The notes: generated by a model not told the origin, from the sequence alone. Shown: positions 1 to 9,925, counted from the first letter of the stretch. The stretch is DNA of 64,000 nucleotides from Nodularia spumigena CCY9414 (GCF_000340565.2 NZ_CP007203.1:1-64000), one strand, 5' to 3'. Numbers and translations: made by a program.

Positions 1-100
1 AACTCAAAAGCTGGTTTGAGTCTAGAACTTATCAATACTAAATTAGTGCTTTCTGACATCTTCGATTGTGACGATTAGTAGCAAAGGTGGTAAATAAATA

Positions 101-1480
101 ATGGAAATTCCCATTGACAATCTGTGGAGTCAGGTGCTAGAGCGCTTACAGTTAGAATTATCCCGTCCCACCTTTGAAACTTGGATAAAAACTGCTCACG
201 CCGAGCGATTAGAAAATAATTGCTTGGTAATTATTACTCCTAACCCTTTTGCGCGTAATTGGTTACAAAAATATTACATCAACACCATTGCTAATGTAGT
301 GCAAGATATTTTGGGTCATACCGTGGAAATCTACCTTACAGTGGCTCAGGGTGATGAAATGACTAATTTGGGGGAATCGGAAGTTACTTGGGAATTACCT
401 AGCCAAAGCATGACTGCTGAAAGTGTTCCGCAAAACAAGCAACCTCCAAAAGACTTAAATTCTAAATATGTATTTTCGCGGTTTGTCGTTGGTGCTAATA
501 ATCGCATGGCTCACGCAGCCTCTTTGGCGGTTGCAGAATCACCAGGGAGGGAGTTTAATCCCTTATTTTTATGCGGTGGTGTGGGCTTGGGAAAAACTCA
601 CCTGATGCAAGCTATTGGTCATTATCGCTCTCAAATCTGTCCAGATTCTAAAATCTTTTATGTCTCTACAGAGCAATTTACTAACGACTTAATTACAGCT
701 ATCCGTAATGATAGTATGCAAAATTTCCGGGAACATTACCGGGCGGCTGATGTTTTGTTAGTCGATGATATTCAGTTTATCGAGGGTAAGGAGTATACCC
801 AAGAAGAATTTTTTCATACTTTTAATACTTTACATGAAGCCGGTAAGCAAGTTGTCATCGCTTCCGACCGTCCTCCTCACCATATCCCTCAGTTGCAAGA
901 ACGTCTGTGTTCCCGGTTTTCTATGGGTTTAATTGCTGATGTGCAAACCCCAGATTTAGAAACTAGAATGGCCATTCTCCAAAAAAAGGCTGAATACGAA
1001 AATATTCGCCTCCCCAGGGATGTTATTGAGTATATTGCTTCTAATTACACGAATAATATTCGCGAGTTGGAAGGAGCTTTAATTCGGGCGCTGGCTTATA
1101 TTTCTATTTGGGGTTTACCGATGACGGTGGAGAATATTACACCAGTTTTAGAAAGACAAAGTGAGAAAGTCGCAGCTACCCCAGAGGTGATATTATCAGT
1201 TATTGGTGATAATTTTGCGATCTCAATTGAAGACCTGAAAAGTAACTCCCGGCGACGAGAAATTAGTTGGGCGCGTCAAATTGGAATGTATCTGATGCGC
1301 CAACACACTGATTTAAGTTTACCGAGAATTGGTGAAGAATTTGGGGGAAAAGACCATACAACGGTGATTTATAGTTGTGATAAAATTGCCCAACTCCTGC
1401 AAAGCGATCGCACTTTAGTACAAACCCTGCGTCAATTGAGCGATCGCATCAACATGAACAGCAAACAACAGCGCCAGTAA
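101..1480 (+). CDS. dnaA: Chromosomal replication initiator protein DnaA
   Basis: Binds DnaA boxes and opens the origin in an ATP-dependent way. The 459 residues match the family's usual length. The N-terminal domain I covers about 1-85, followed by a short linker. The AAA+ core has Walker A GGVGLGKT at 159-166 and Walker B LLVDDIQF at 219-226. The C-terminal helix-turn-helix domain carries the DnaA signature GGKDHTTV at 415-422. The ATG at 101 is preceded by AAAGGTGG at 84-91, an acceptable ribosome site, and gives the usual N-terminus. The next gene, 176 bp downstream, is dnaN, and the gap holds a box cluster. Several HIP1-type GCGATCGC motifs lie near the 3' end. Identification is secure. 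Confidence 0.98.
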   Translation: MEIPIDNLWSQVLERLQLELSRPTFETWIKTAHAERLENNCLVIITPNPFARNWLQKYYINTIANVVQDILGHTVEIYLTVAQGDEMTNLGESEVTWELPSQSMTAESVPQNKQPPKDLNSKYVFSRFVVGANNRMAHAASLAVAESPGREFNPLFLCGGVGLGKTHLMQAIGHYRSQICPDSKIFYVSTEQFTNDLITAIRNDSMQNFREHYRAADVLLVDDIQFIEGKEYTQEEFFHTFNTLHEAGKQVVIASDRPPHHIPQLQERLCSRFSMGLIADVQTPDLETRMAILQKKAEYENIRLPRDVIEYIASNYTNNIRELEGALIRALAYISIWGLPMTVENITPVLERQSEKVAATPEVILSVIGDNFAISIEDLKSNSRRREISWARQIGMYLMRQHTDLSLPRIGEEFGGKDHTTVIYSCDKIAQLLQSDRTLVQTLRQLSDRINMNSKQQRQ

Positions 1481-1656
1481 AGTATAAAAACTAATTTAAA
1501 TTAAATTAATTTGGGGAAAAAACATGATTTTTTGGGGAAAACTTGAGTGCAGTATAATTACCCTGTGGAAAAACTAGGAGAGTTTTCCACAAGTTTTCCA
1601 CATTTTCCACAATTCAATTTGTGATTTGATTAATACAAATAAACAACCCAGTCCTT
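1481..1656. other. Probable origin of replication (oriC) with four DnaA boxes
   Basis: The dnaA-dnaN gap holds four exact copies of the 9-mer TTTTCCACA, a form of the DnaA box: one inverted at 1564-1572 and three direct at 1583-1591, 1594-1602 and 1603-1611. The last two are back to back. To the left, 1488-1530 is almost pure A/T with TTAAATTAAATTAATTT, a good candidate for the unwinding element, followed by two TTGGGGAAAA-like repeats at about 1511 and 1531. A box cluster beside an A/T tract between dnaA and dnaN is the classical bacterial oriC layout. That this is the active origin is inferred. Confidence 0.85.
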
Positions 1657-2820
1657 ATGAAATTAGTTTGCACCCAAAGCGATCTTAGTACCAACCTTTC
1701 ACTTGTCAGCCGTGCAGTACCATCACGCCCAACTCATCCAGTACTGGCGAATGTGCTGCTACAAGCAGATGCAAAAACCAATCAAGTCAGCTTAACCGCT
1801 TTTGACCTGAGTTTGGGTATTCGTACCAGCTTTGATGCTGAAGTATTAGAAGGAGGAGCGATCGCACTCCCTGCTAAACTACTTGTAGACATCACCTCAC
1901 GTCTTCCTGAAGGAGAAGTTACCCTAGACGATGAATCAGCCCTAGAATCAGAAACAGCCACAGGGGAAGGTTTAATTGTCACCCTCACACCCAAGAGTGG
2001 ACATTATCAAGTCCGAGCCATGAGCGCGGAAGAGTTCCCCGAACTTCCCATCATTGAAAATGCTGAACCCATTCAACTAACTACAGCCGCATTAATTGAA
2101 GGATTACGAGGTTCATTATTTGCTACCAGTGGTGATGAAACCAAGCAAGTATTGACAGGAGTACATTTAACAGTTAGACAAGACACCCTAGAATTTGCAG
2201 CGACAGATGGACATCGCCTAGCAGTGCTAGAAACTACTAACGAGCGTCCCCTAGACAATAGTGAGCAACTAGAGGTGACAGTCCCAGCGAGAGCCTTGCG
2301 GGAACTACAACGGATGTTGGGTCATAATGCTGCCTCAGATCAAGCGATCGCCTTATATTTAGATCAAGGTCAAGTAGTCTTTGCATGGCAAAATCAACGC
2401 TTAACCAGCCGCACCTTAGATGGTCAATATCCCGCCTATCGTCAACTAATTCCCCGCCAATTTGAGCGCCAATTGACAATTGAGCGCAAACAATTAATCA
2501 GCACTTTAGAGCGAATCGCCGTATTAGCTGACCAGAAGAATAATATCGTCAAAGTTAGCATTAACAGCGCCTCCCAGGAAATTACCTTATCCTGTGAAGC
2601 CCAAGACGTGGGTAGCGGTAGAGAGTCCATACCTGCACAAATATCTGGGGAAGATATAGAAATTGCCTTTAACATTAAATATTTAATGGAAGGGTTGAAA
2701 GAGTTACCATCCTCCGAAATTCAAATGCACCTAAATCAAGCCCTGACCCCAGTAATTTTTACACCATTAGGAGGTTTAAAAATGACCTATTTAGCTATGC
2801 CCGTACAACTTAGAAATTAG
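1657..2820 (+). CDS. dnaN: DNA polymerase III beta subunit (sliding clamp)
   Basis: Ring-shaped processivity clamp that holds the replicative polymerase on DNA. The 387 residues contain three clamp folds; ATDGHRLAVLE at about 180-190 and the C-terminal MPVQLRN are typical of DnaN. The start at 1657 (MKLVCTQSDLS) gives the standard N-terminus. It is in the same orientation as dnaA and separated from it by the DnaA-box region, so replication proteins and origin are co-located. Nothing is truncated. An imperfect hairpin follows the stop codon. Confidence 0.98.
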   Translation: MKLVCTQSDLSTNLSLVSRAVPSRPTHPVLANVLLQADAKTNQVSLTAFDLSLGIRTSFDAEVLEGGAIALPAKLLVDITSRLPEGEVTLDDESALESETATGEGLIVTLTPKSGHYQVRAMSAEEFPELPIIENAEPIQLTTAALIEGLRGSLFATSGDETKQVLTGVHLTVRQDTLEFAATDGHRLAVLETTNERPLDNSEQLEVTVPARALRELQRMLGHNAASDQAIALYLDQGQVVFAWQNQRLTSRTLDGQYPAYRQLIPRQFERQLTIERKQLISTLERIAVLADQKNNIVKVSINSASQEITLSCEAQDVGSGRESIPAQISGEDIEIAFNIKYLMEGLKELPSSEIQMHLNQALTPVIFTPLGGLKMTYLAMPVQLRN

Positions 2821-2832
2821 CACGAATATGAC

Positions 2833-2862
2833 GAACGGGAATTTCAATCCAAAATTCCGTTC
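2833..2862 (+). terminator. Imperfect hairpin after dnaN
   Basis: Arms GAACGGGAATTT and AAAATTCCGTTC pair with one bulged G around a loop of about 6 nt, starting 13 bp after the dnaN stop. No T-run follows, so factor-independent termination is only a possibility. Confidence 0.35.
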
Positions 2863-2891
2863 CTAAATTTGGTTACGAATTACATTTAAAT

Positions 2892-3043
2892 AGGACTTAC
2901 GCAACTGGCACAGGCGATGCCTGCGGCGGGCTACGCCTACGCTAAATTAAAGTACATTTGTATTATACAAGCGATGCAACTGGCACAAATAGGGAGCGGG
3001 CGTAGCCGGGCTACGCGACAATTTAAATTAAACCAAGCACATT
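2892..3043. repeat. Repeat-rich spacer with one MITE end
   Basis: Begins with AGGACTTACGCAA (2892-2904), the end sequence of the small element family seen in full at 3044-3258. It then holds two copies of CAACTGGCACA-type sequence and G/C-rich runs such as GGGCTACGCCTACGC and GGGCTACGCG. No gene is seen. It looks like a partial or degenerate element abutting a complete one. Confidence 0.6.
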
Positions 3044-3258
3044 AGGACTTACGCAAGAACTCTCTGAAACCTTCTTAACTTGTCCCTTGGCGCTAGCCTC
3101 TCCCTTTGGGAGAAGGGGAGACGCTACGCGGTAAGCGTTCGCGGTAGCGTGCCGGAGGCTCTAGCTATGCCGTTGGCGTTCGCGTAGCGTGTCGCAGACA
3201 AGCCTCTCGTAGAGAAGGCTTTACGTGGTTCGTTTTTCCATATTTTTGCGTAAGTCCT
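3044..3258. mobile_element. MITE-like element, 215 bp, 13-bp perfect terminal inverted repeats
   Basis: Starts with AGGACTTACGCAA (3044-3056) and ends with its exact reverse complement (3246-3258). The core is made of short G/C-rich palindromic pieces such as GGCGCTAGCC, GGGAGAAGGGGAGACGC and GTTCGCGTAGCGTG. The same core occurs, inverted, at 5857-6048. There is no coding capacity, and no target duplication is evident for this copy. Two related copies at 32817 and 60344 do have 5-bp duplications, which supports transposition for the family. Confidence 0.75.
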
Positions 3259-3456
3259 GATAGAAACATTCTGTAATTGATTGCATAGTTTTGTCCACAG
3301 TGTAACTACGGGCGAAACATTTCTCAATATGATTTAGATTTTTCCTAAAAAGTTCCATTTTCCAAAAATAACTAATTATTGCTAACAAAATGTATTTTTA
3401 TCTAAACTATTGCCTAAAATTAAAATAACACATTAAGCTCATCAGTAAATATTTCA

Positions 3457-3506
3457 AGTCAAAAGTAGAGACTAGATAAGCAGACACCAAATCTCTACTT
3501 TTGACT
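3457..3506 (-). terminator. Long inverted repeat downstream of arsA-like gene
   Basis: Perfect 15-bp arms (AGTCAAAAGTAGAGA at 3457-3471 and its complement at 3492-3506) around a 20-nt loop. It lies 30 bp past the stop of the minus-strand ATPase gene, so it could end that transcript. It could also be another small repeat element. The rest of 3259-3456 is A/T-rich with no gene seen. Confidence 0.4.
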
Positions 3507-3536
3507 ATTTATCTGTGGATTAATCTATCAGAGAAA

Positions 3537-4724
3537 TTAAACTTTTACATTGTCAGTAAAGCGAATTTTGAGATAGTCATCTTCCATCTTGGCTCCCCCT
3601 GGTTGTAGTGCTGCCAAAGCTTGTGGTAAGACTAAGTTACGGCGATGGTTGCCAATAGTAATGTTTAATTCATCACCATTTTTACTCAGTTGAATTTTGT
3701 TTTTGGGAATCCCAGGTAAGTAAATTTCCAAACTATATTGTTTGTCCACTTGCACAACTCTAATAGTTGTTTCTTTGTAATATACCTGAGTGGGGTCTTC
3801 ATCTTTGTAGAGAGTTTCTTTCAGGCGTTCTAAAGCAGCTAAACCGCACATTTCCTCAGAAAAAAGCGGCACTTCTTTTACAGGTAGAGGCAGAAAGTTA
3901 TCATGTATTTCCTGGCGATATTGCTGCTGGTTTTCTTTCCAACGTTGGAAAAAGGGGTCTTGGACTTCTTGGGGAATGATGCGATTAGCAATCACTAAGT
4001 CTGTGGCGACATTATATAAACTCAGATAAGCATGGGCGCGGAGAGATTCTTTAATTACCATCTTTTCGGGATTAGTGACGAGGCGCACTGAAGTTTGTGT
4101 ATTATCACTTAATACTTTTTCCAAAGCTTCAATTTGCTCATAAAACTCATAAGGTGCATCCATCACTTCTTTATCTGGGAGAGAAAAACCCGCAATGGGT
4201 TTAAAGAAAGGTTCTACCAAAGGTCGAAGTGCGACTGAGATGTTTTGAAATGGCTTGTAAAACCGGCGCATATACCAACCGCCAACTTCAGGTAAACTCA
4301 GCAGGCGTAATGCTGTACCTGTGGGTGCTGAGTCGATAATCAAAACATCAAACTCGCCTTCATCGTAGTGGCGTTTCATCCTCACCAAGCCGAAAATTTC
4401 ATCCATACCGGGTAAGATGGCTAATTCTTCTGCTTGAACTCCTTCTAAACCCCTGGCTTGTAGAACTTGGGTGATGTAACGCTTCACCGCACCCCAATTT
4501 CCCTCTAGTTCTTGCAGCGCATCGAGTTCTGCACCCCACAAGTTGGAGCGAATTTCTCGCGGTGCGTGTCCCATTTCTAAGTCAAAACTGTCTGCTAACG
4601 AGTGAGCGGGGTCTGTACTCAAAACCAGTGTGCGGTAGCCCAGTTCTGCACAACGGAGTCCAGTGGCCGCAGCAACGGAGGTTTTACCTACGCCGCCTTT
4701 GCCTGTCATCAAAATTACACGCAT
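3537..4724 (-). CDS. ArsA/GET3-type ATPase with C-terminal HSP20-like domain
   Basis: P-loop ATPase of the anion-transporting ArsA/GET3 family. The deviant Walker A GKGGVGKT is at residues 8-15 and the A-loop-like [13 protein letters not shown] at about 35-48. The last ~90 residues (from about 305) form a beta-rich tail with [19 protein letters not shown], which fits the HSP20-like domain that many cyanobacterial ArsA homologues carry. Its length of 395 aa fits that architecture. No arsenite efflux gene lies nearby, so a role in protein targeting or chaperoning is as likely as arsenic resistance. The ATG at 4724 starts [11 protein letters not shown], the usual N-terminus. Confidence 0.88.
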   Translation of the reverse strand: MRVILMTGKGGVGKTSVAAATGLRCAELGYRTLVLSTDPAHSLADSFDLEMGHAPREIRSNLWGAELDALQELEGNWGAVKRYITQVLQARGLEGVQAEELAILPGMDEIFGLVRMKRHYDEGEFDVLIIDSAPTGTALRLLSLPEVGGWYMRRFYKPFQNISVALRPLVEPFFKPIAGFSLPDKEVMDAPYEFYEQIEALEKVLSDNTQTSVRLVTNPEKMVIKESLRAHAYLSLYNVATDLVIANRIIPQEVQDPFFQRWKENQQQYRQEIHDNFLPLPVKEVPLFSEEMCGLAALERLKETLYKDEDPTQVYYKETTIRVVQVDKQYSLEIYLPGIPKNKIQLSKNGDELNITIGNHRRNLVLPQALAALQPGGAKMEDDYLKIRFTDNVKV

Positions 4725-4778
4725 GGATGATTACGTCCTATCTCAGCATTATTTACATTTATTTACATTATCAACTGT

Positions 4779-5156
4779 TCAAGTAAATAAATGCTGTTTG
4801 ATTACGTCTAGGGGTGAACAGTGCCAATAATCGATGTGAGAAATAATCAAATCAGCAGAGTTTATTTTTAGTTCACTCCAACCGGAGATGGAAATCCGGG
4901 GTTTCCAAGGGATGGGTGTATTCCAGCTAAGTGTCCACTCGGTTTTGATGGTGTCTCCTAAACGTTGAATATCATGTACGTCCATCTGGGGATTGATAAA
5001 CCATGTTTGGATGAATTTAATCATCTGCTGATAGCGTTTCACTCCCCGAAATTTGGTTAATGGATCTTGAAAATAAACGTTCTCAGCATAAATGCTGTAT
5101 GTTTGATTGAGGGGAAATCTTTGATAGTCTTGTTTGAGGATTTCAATGATATCCAT
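4779..5156 (-). CDS. DUF2358 family protein
   Basis: A 125-residue protein with the pattern of cyanobacterial and plastid DUF2358 proteins: an early YAENVYFQDPLTKFRGV segment and a later WTLSWNTPIPWKP strand, suggesting an NTF2-like alpha+beta fold. No catalytic residues can be named and the function is unknown. It is on the same strand as the ArsA-like ATPase, 54 bp upstream of it, so the two may be co-transcribed. Family assignment is from recognition of the motif pattern only. Confidence 0.75.
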   Translation of the reverse strand: MDIIEILKQDYQRFPLNQTYSIYAENVYFQDPLTKFRGVKRYQQMIKFIQTWFINPQMDVHDIQRLGDTIKTEWTLSWNTPIPWKPRISISGWSELKINSADLIISHIDYWHCSPLDVIKQHLFT

Positions 5157-5215
5157 GAATAGTTTGGTGGAATAAAGGAGGCTATGAGACAGATGAACAC
5201 AGATAAATGGGGATC

Positions 5216-5794
5216 TTATTCTAGTTTAATATCTATCTCATCCCATAAGCGCTCTAGTTGACGCTGCCAAGCTGTTAATACTTGTTCTCTGCTTTCTGAG
5301 GTTTGGTTGATTTCACCCAACAATCCTTCTGCGTAAAAACGTTCGAGATTTTGCATGGTAGCTGAAAGGGATTGTCCTTGCTGTTTTGCTGTCTGGATAA
5401 TTTGCCGAATGCGACTTTCAATGAGACGGTTGAAGACGTTATCTAAACCAGCTTCGTATAAAGATATCAGTCGGGCGATCGCACTCGCAAAATCTCCACT
5501 TACCAAAGTTTCACTATTGTGTTGATACACTGCCCAAATTACACCATCAAACAAAGCATAGCGGACTTCTTGCGTGTCATCAAAGTTGGCTTCTAAAAAC
5601 TGTGCTAAAAACGGTTGGGCTTCTTGTATGGGGACAATGGGTAGTAGAACTCGTAACCACGTATTGTCTTCGGAAAGCAGTACCAACAGCCGAAAAGTAG
5701 AGGTGTCTATTTGCCACGAGCCAGGGGCGATCGCTTTAACTTCTGCTGTACTAAATAATTTCGTGAGCGTACCCCCAATTTCTTCTGGGATCAT
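5216..5794 (-). CDS. Conserved hypothetical protein, possibly YbjN-like fold
   Basis: 192 residues from the chosen start MIPEEIGG. An open frame runs further upstream to 5875, but that extension has a composition unlike the protein and enters the edge of a repeat element, so the internal ATG at 5794 is preferred. The middle part (EVRYALFDGVIWAVYQH, then SGDFASAIARLISLYE) alternates strand and helix in a way reminiscent of YbjN / type III chaperone-like proteins; this is an inference. The C-terminal ~60 residues are charged and helical (QLERLWDEIDIKLE). It precedes the DUF2358 gene on the same strand. Function is unknown. Confidence 0.6.
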   Translation of the reverse strand: MIPEEIGGTLTKLFSTAEVKAIAPGSWQIDTSTFRLLVLLSEDNTWLRVLLPIVPIQEAQPFLAQFLEANFDDTQEVRYALFDGVIWAVYQHNSETLVSGDFASAIARLISLYEAGLDNVFNRLIESRIRQIIQTAKQQGQSLSATMQNLERFYAEGLLGEINQTSESREQVLTAWQRQLERLWDEIDIKLE

Positions 5795-5856
5795 AGTCTG
5801 TTTTGAGTTTCTAGTCTCTAGGGTGAAGTACCTACACTGTCGCACAAGCAACGGAG

Positions 5857-6048
5857 AAACGAACCACAAAGGCACGAAGGAAACGTAAAGCCTTCTCTAA
5901 GAGAGGCTTGTCTGCGACACGCTACGCGAACGCCAACGGCATAGCTAGAGCCTCCGGCACGCTACTAGCGTCTCCCCTTCTCCCAAAGGGAGAGGCTAGC
6001 GCCAAGGGAGAAGGGAAGAGGATTTCCGAGAGTTCTTGCGTAAGTCCT
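5857..6048. repeat. Truncated, inverted copy of the 3044-3258 MITE
   Basis: Carries, in inverse orientation, nearly the same core as 3044-3258 (CTTCTCTAAGAGAGGCTTG, GACACGCTACGCGAACGCC, CCTTCTCCCAAAGGGAGAGG). It ends in TTGCGTAAGTCCT at 6036-6048. The opposite end is missing: the copy stops at AAACGAACCAC (5857-5867), which in the intact copy lies about 15-20 bp inside the terminus. Confidence 0.7.
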
Positions 6049-6257
6049 AATATATTCTCATAAATGTATCCACAATAAAGATACATTCGTCAAAGTAACG
6101 CTTTGGCGTTTTTTAGCAGGCAGAGTTATTTATACCTAAATTGCCGCAGAAGTGATAAATTAAATTACGGTGGGAAACTATGAAAAATAACTTTTCCAAC
6201 TATTGCATCCATGCGCCTGGTTATAGATAGACCAATCTAATTTGGGAATACTCAATT

Positions 6258-7376
6258 GTGGTAGAAGAAAGAGCATATTGGCTAGCTTGGGCGCGAATTT
6301 CTGGGGTGGGGCCAGTGTTACTGCGACGACTACACCAACATTTTGGCACGTTAGCCACAGCTTGGAATGCTACCAAAGCTCAGTTAAGAGAAGTTGAAGG
6401 TTTTGGTTTTCAGACATTAGAGAAAGTAGTTGCACAGCGATCGCATCTGCATCCAGAACAATTACTGATCCAACACCAGCAAGAAAACCCTCATTTTTGG
6501 ACACCAGCTGAGGCAGATTATCCCCGGTTGTTGCTGGAAACTCCCAGTCCACCGCCCATTTTATACTATCGTGGTGAAGTTGAACTGCTAGAAAATCTAG
6601 GACAAAAACCACTGGTGGGGATTGTCGGAACACGCCGCCCTTCAGATTATGGGATTCGTTGGACTCGCCAAATTAGCACAACTTTGGCTAAAAATGGCTT
6701 TACAGTTGTTTCTGGTATGGCGGAGGGAATTGATACAGAAAGCCATCTGGCCACGATGAAAGCCGGCGGAAGAACCATTGCAGTTTTAGGAACTGGTGTC
6801 GATGTCATCTACCCGCCTAAAAATCGGGATTTATACAAGCAGATTTTGACTCAAGGGTTAGTCGTGAGTGAATATTCCAGCAAAACCCCACCAGATCGCA
6901 CTCACTTTCCCCGCCGTAATCGGATTATTGCAGGTTTAAGCCGTGCCGTGTTGGTCATGGAAGCGCCTGTGAAGTCTGGGGCTTTGATTACGGCTAGTTA
7001 TGCGAATGAATTTGGTAGAGATGTTTATGCATTACCTGGAAGAATAGATGATTATCCATCTCAAGGATGTTTAAAATTGCTCAATCAAGGTGCTTCTTTG
7101 GTTCTCAAGGAACTGGACGAACTCTTAAAAATGCTCGGAGCAATCCCCAAAATTGATACTATTGATACCCCACCAATTCCAGAACAGTTAAATTTGCCGA
7201 AGTTATCATCAGAACTGCAACAAGTCATGGATGCGATCGCCTCTGATGTTTTACCCTTTGATTATCTTGTGCAGAAAACCGGGATGAATACTGGCTCAGT
7301 TTCCAGTGCATTATTACAGTTGGAACTTATGGGTTTAGTTTCGCAACTTCCCGGAATGCGATATCAAAAAAGTTAA
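6258..7376 (+). CDS. dprA: DNA processing protein DprA
   Basis: Loads RecA onto incoming single-stranded DNA during natural transformation. The 372-aa protein has an N-terminal helical region, then the Rossmann-like DprA core with GIVGTRRPSDYG at about 119-130, VVSGMAEGIDTESH at about 148-161 and AVLGTGVDVIYP at about 168-179. A C-terminal winged-helix-like segment (FDYLVQKTGMNTGSVSSALLQ) follows. The start is a GTG (MVEERAYWL), the usual N-terminus in cyanobacteria. It sits alone on this strand, downstream of a truncated repeat element. Family assignment is clear. Confidence 0.95.
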   Translation: MVEERAYWLAWARISGVGPVLLRRLHQHFGTLATAWNATKAQLREVEGFGFQTLEKVVAQRSHLHPEQLLIQHQQENPHFWTPAEADYPRLLLETPSPPPILYYRGEVELLENLGQKPLVGIVGTRRPSDYGIRWTRQISTTLAKNGFTVVSGMAEGIDTESHLATMKAGGRTIAVLGTGVDVIYPPKNRDLYKQILTQGLVVSEYSSKTPPDRTHFPRRNRIIAGLSRAVLVMEAPVKSGALITASYANEFGRDVYALPGRIDDYPSQGCLKLLNQGASLVLKELDELLKMLGAIPKIDTIDTPPIPEQLNLPKLSSELQQVMDAIASDVLPFDYLVQKTGMNTGSVSSALLQLELMGLVSQLPGMRYQKS

Positions 7377-7387
7377 TTGACCAAAAC

Positions 7388-8893
7388 TTATCTTGAGGGT
7401 AAATTTTGGGGAGTTGAGAATGGGGATTGAGTACCACTTGGGGGCATAATATTGCCCATATTGTTAGGTACGGGAGGATTGTTCATGGGATTGGGTGCAG
7501 TATTCTGGCTAAATTGTTGGTAAGCAGCGCCAGAAATAGCGCTAATCAGTTTTTCGGCCAGGGGATCATTATTGGGGCGTTGTACCATAACAGCAGCGAT
7601 GTAGCGCTTACCTGTGGGGATATCAATTAAACCCACATCACCCAACATGGTTGCAATATCACCAGTTTTATGGTATACTCTTGCGCCTGCTCCTAAACCG
7701 GAAGGTAACAAATGATTTCGCTCTGTACGGCGCATAATATCCAGGATCAGATCACGCGATCGCATACTCACTAAATTACCCTGATTGACCATAGCCAGCA
7801 AATTTCCCAAATCTCTAGGACTACTGGTGTTTGTTCCTGGTAAATCTGGCAGAGGATTACGAATTGCTGTAGCTGACAATCCCCAGCGCAGAAAACGCTG
7901 ATTTAGCGCCTCCATACCTCCTAGCCGGGCAATCAGCATATTAGTTGCTGTGTTATCGCTGCTTGCACTCATTTGAGTGGCGAGTTCCAGGGCGCTGTAC
8001 TGGGTTCCCACTTGTTGGTATTGCAGATTTCCCGAACCACCAGCCACCATCTCTTTTTCCATCCTCAGCATTTCATCCAGGCGGACTTTACCTGCATCCA
8101 CATCTTGGAAAAAGGCGATTAAAATCGGCACTTTGATGGTACTAGCGGCTGAGAAAGTGGCGGAGCTATTCACATCTACGTAGCCCCCAGTTTCTAAATC
8201 AACCAAGAAAACCCCAGGTCTGAGATTGGGGCTTGCAATTGCCAAATTTTGTACTGCATCTTTCAAGGGGGTAATTTCCTGGGATAAGTATAAGCCGGCA
8301 GCAGAATTGGGGGGAAGTTGTGGCTGATTAGTCCCAACATGATGAGATTGTGCCGCCGAATTACTGGGCATACGACTAGCAGGGTCGAAGATTGATAAGA
8401 TCGTACCCACAATGGCACCAATCCCGACTCCCACAATCAACAAGCGCAAAACATATAACATGGTTTTGGCCATTGGCTTTAACCGCGTTTTGCGTGACAC
8501 TCGTCTGCCCATTTTTGGCATGACTGGCTTCTGTACCCGCACAGTCTTAAGCTTGACTGTGTGGGAATTCAAGGGTGGTGTCGTCCCATTCATATATGCA
8601 ATGGGTTTGACGGCTGCTGGCATCACTAGCCCTGGTTTTGACCTCCTTACCCCAGTCGTTGGGGGAGGTACCATATGATGGTTAACTCGCGTTAAACCTA
8701 CTTCTTTTTTGCCAGGACGCTGCTGCTGTAGTGGTACTTTTACTTTTTTCTTGCCCACTTTTTGCCCTTTACTCGGACGCGGGCGGCGGTTGGTGGGTTC
8801 ACGCCGCGAGAAATTTCTTAGTTTGTCACTTGACTCTGACACTGTTACTCCTTGTGACCCACTCGCTTGTTTTCCAGCAGACTCCCGACCCAA
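7388..8893 (-). CDS. Membrane-anchored serine hydrolase, class A beta-lactamase fold
   Basis: 501 residues. A long basic, proline-rich N-terminal tail (1-145, many K/R) precedes one membrane helix at about 147-168, with the enzymatic domain outside the cytoplasm. All three active-site elements of the class A beta-lactamase/PBP fold are present: S251-x-x-K254 (STIK), S311-D312-N313 and K408-T409-G410. The domain ends with a P/N-rich tail. Cyanobacteria carry such proteins as housekeeping genes, so a cell-wall hydrolase role is as likely as antibiotic resistance. It is convergent with dprA, 11 bp away. Confidence 0.85.
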   Translation of the reverse strand: MGRESAGKQASGSQGVTVSESSDKLRNFSRREPTNRRPRPSKGQKVGKKKVKVPLQQQRPGKKEVGLTRVNHHMVPPPTTGVRRSKPGLVMPAAVKPIAYMNGTTPPLNSHTVKLKTVRVQKPVMPKMGRRVSRKTRLKPMAKTMLYVLRLLIVGVGIGAIVGTILSIFDPASRMPSNSAAQSHHVGTNQPQLPPNSAAGLYLSQEITPLKDAVQNLAIASPNLRPGVFLVDLETGGYVDVNSSATFSAASTIKVPILIAFFQDVDAGKVRLDEMLRMEKEMVAGGSGNLQYQQVGTQYSALELATQMSASSDNTATNMLIARLGGMEALNQRFLRWGLSATAIRNPLPDLPGTNTSSPRDLGNLLAMVNQGNLVSMRSRDLILDIMRRTERNHLLPSGLGAGARVYHKTGDIATMLGDVGLIDIPTGKRYIAAVMVQRPNNDPLAEKLISAISGAAYQQFSQNTAPNPMNNPPVPNNMGNIMPPSGTQSPFSTPQNLPSR

Positions 8894-9013
8894 AACTGAC
8901 TCCTGAAGCAGCTAGAGGCGGAAATCACCCTTTGCTCTAGTAGCTTTTTTGTGTTTAGTTTAAGCTATATTAACTATTTTCGGGGGATAATTCTGTATAT
9001 CTTAAATGATACA

Positions 9014-9751
9014 TCAGAAGTTTTCATTACCCTGGTTTTTTAAAGCCCATTCTATTTGGCGCAAAATCCCTCGCAGCATAGCTACTTCCTTGGTTTGCAG
9101 GTGAGCGCGATTATACAATTGCCGGAATTTGGCCATGCGACTGGTGGCTGTATGGGGATACAAATAACCAATATCTAGTAGTAGAGATTCTAATTGTTGG
9201 TAGTAGGTTTCCACAATATCCAAAGATGCCAGTTCTGTGGGGCTGGGGGGTGGTGTTGTTGGTGGTGCTGTATATTGTGCCAGTTCATAGCAGCAGATAC
9301 CCACGGCTGAGGCTAAATTTAGGGATGAATAATTTTCACTGCTGGGTATGCGAACAAATCGCTGGGCATAATTTAATTCTTCGTTACTTAAACCCCGGTC
9401 TTCTCTACCAAAAATTAGGGCTGCGGGTTCGGATGGTGACTCTAGTAACCAAGGTAGGGCGGTACGGGGATTTTCTAAGGGTGTTTCCCAGTCACGCACA
9501 CGGGCTGTGGTGGCGATCGCTCGCACACATCCCTGCAATGCTTCTGGTAATGTTGTTACCAATACCGCAGATTCTAAGATTTCTTTGGCATGAACTGCCA
9601 TTTTCAAGGCTTCTTCCGCCACTGGATCGCATTGGGGATTGACTAAGACTAAGTTATGTAAACCAAAATTTTTCATTACCCTAGCAATTGACCCGACATT
9701 CAACGGTCCTGCGGGTTCCACTAACACAATTCTTAACTCAGCCAATCCCAT
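9014..9751 (-). CDS. TrmH-family RNA 2'-O-methyltransferase (TrmJ-like)
   Basis: SPOUT-class methyltransferase, probably modifying the tRNA anticodon loop. Diagnostic features in the 245 residues are the N-terminal IVLVEPAGPLNVGSIARVMKNFG (motif 1, Asn and Arg), LIFGREDRGLSNEELNYA (motif 2) and IPSSENYSSLNLASAVGICCYEL (motif 3), which together form the knotted SAM site. The C-terminal ~65 residues (MAKFRQLYNRAHL... MLRGILRQIEWAL) match the extension of the TrmJ subgroup rather than TrmL. The exact target nucleotide cannot be read from sequence. The ATG at 9751 fits the family start. Confidence 0.85.
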   Translation of the reverse strand: MGLAELRIVLVEPAGPLNVGSIARVMKNFGLHNLVLVNPQCDPVAEEALKMAVHAKEILESAVLVTTLPEALQGCVRAIATTARVRDWETPLENPRTALPWLLESPSEPAALIFGREDRGLSNEELNYAQRFVRIPSSENYSSLNLASAVGICCYELAQYTAPPTTPPPSPTELASLDIVETYYQQLESLLLDIGYLYPHTATSRMAKFRQLYNRAHLQTKEVAMLRGILRQIEWALKNQGNENF

Positions 9752-9925
9752 TTCTTGCCTCCTGCGATCGCTTACGCTGATTTGTGAGTTTGCACAATAT
9801 TTATTCTTGACTTGTGCATTTTACCCCACCATTTAGGCGAAACTACTATAGTGGTTGCACTTTGGGCAAAAATGCGGTGTAACATCAAAAAAGAGTAGTC
9901 AGCGCATCAAGGAGGTAAAGAGCAG

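Noticed and set aside
5795-5875. N-terminal extension of the YbjN-like hypothetical protein
   Set aside because: The 27 extra codons reach the edge of a repeat copy and their composition differs from the protein; the ATG at 5794 is preferred.
7388-8893. Acquired antibiotic-resistance beta-lactamase
   Set aside because: Although S-x-x-K, SDN and KTG are present, the long basic tail, membrane anchor and housekeeping context fit a resident cyanobacterial serine hydrolase better.
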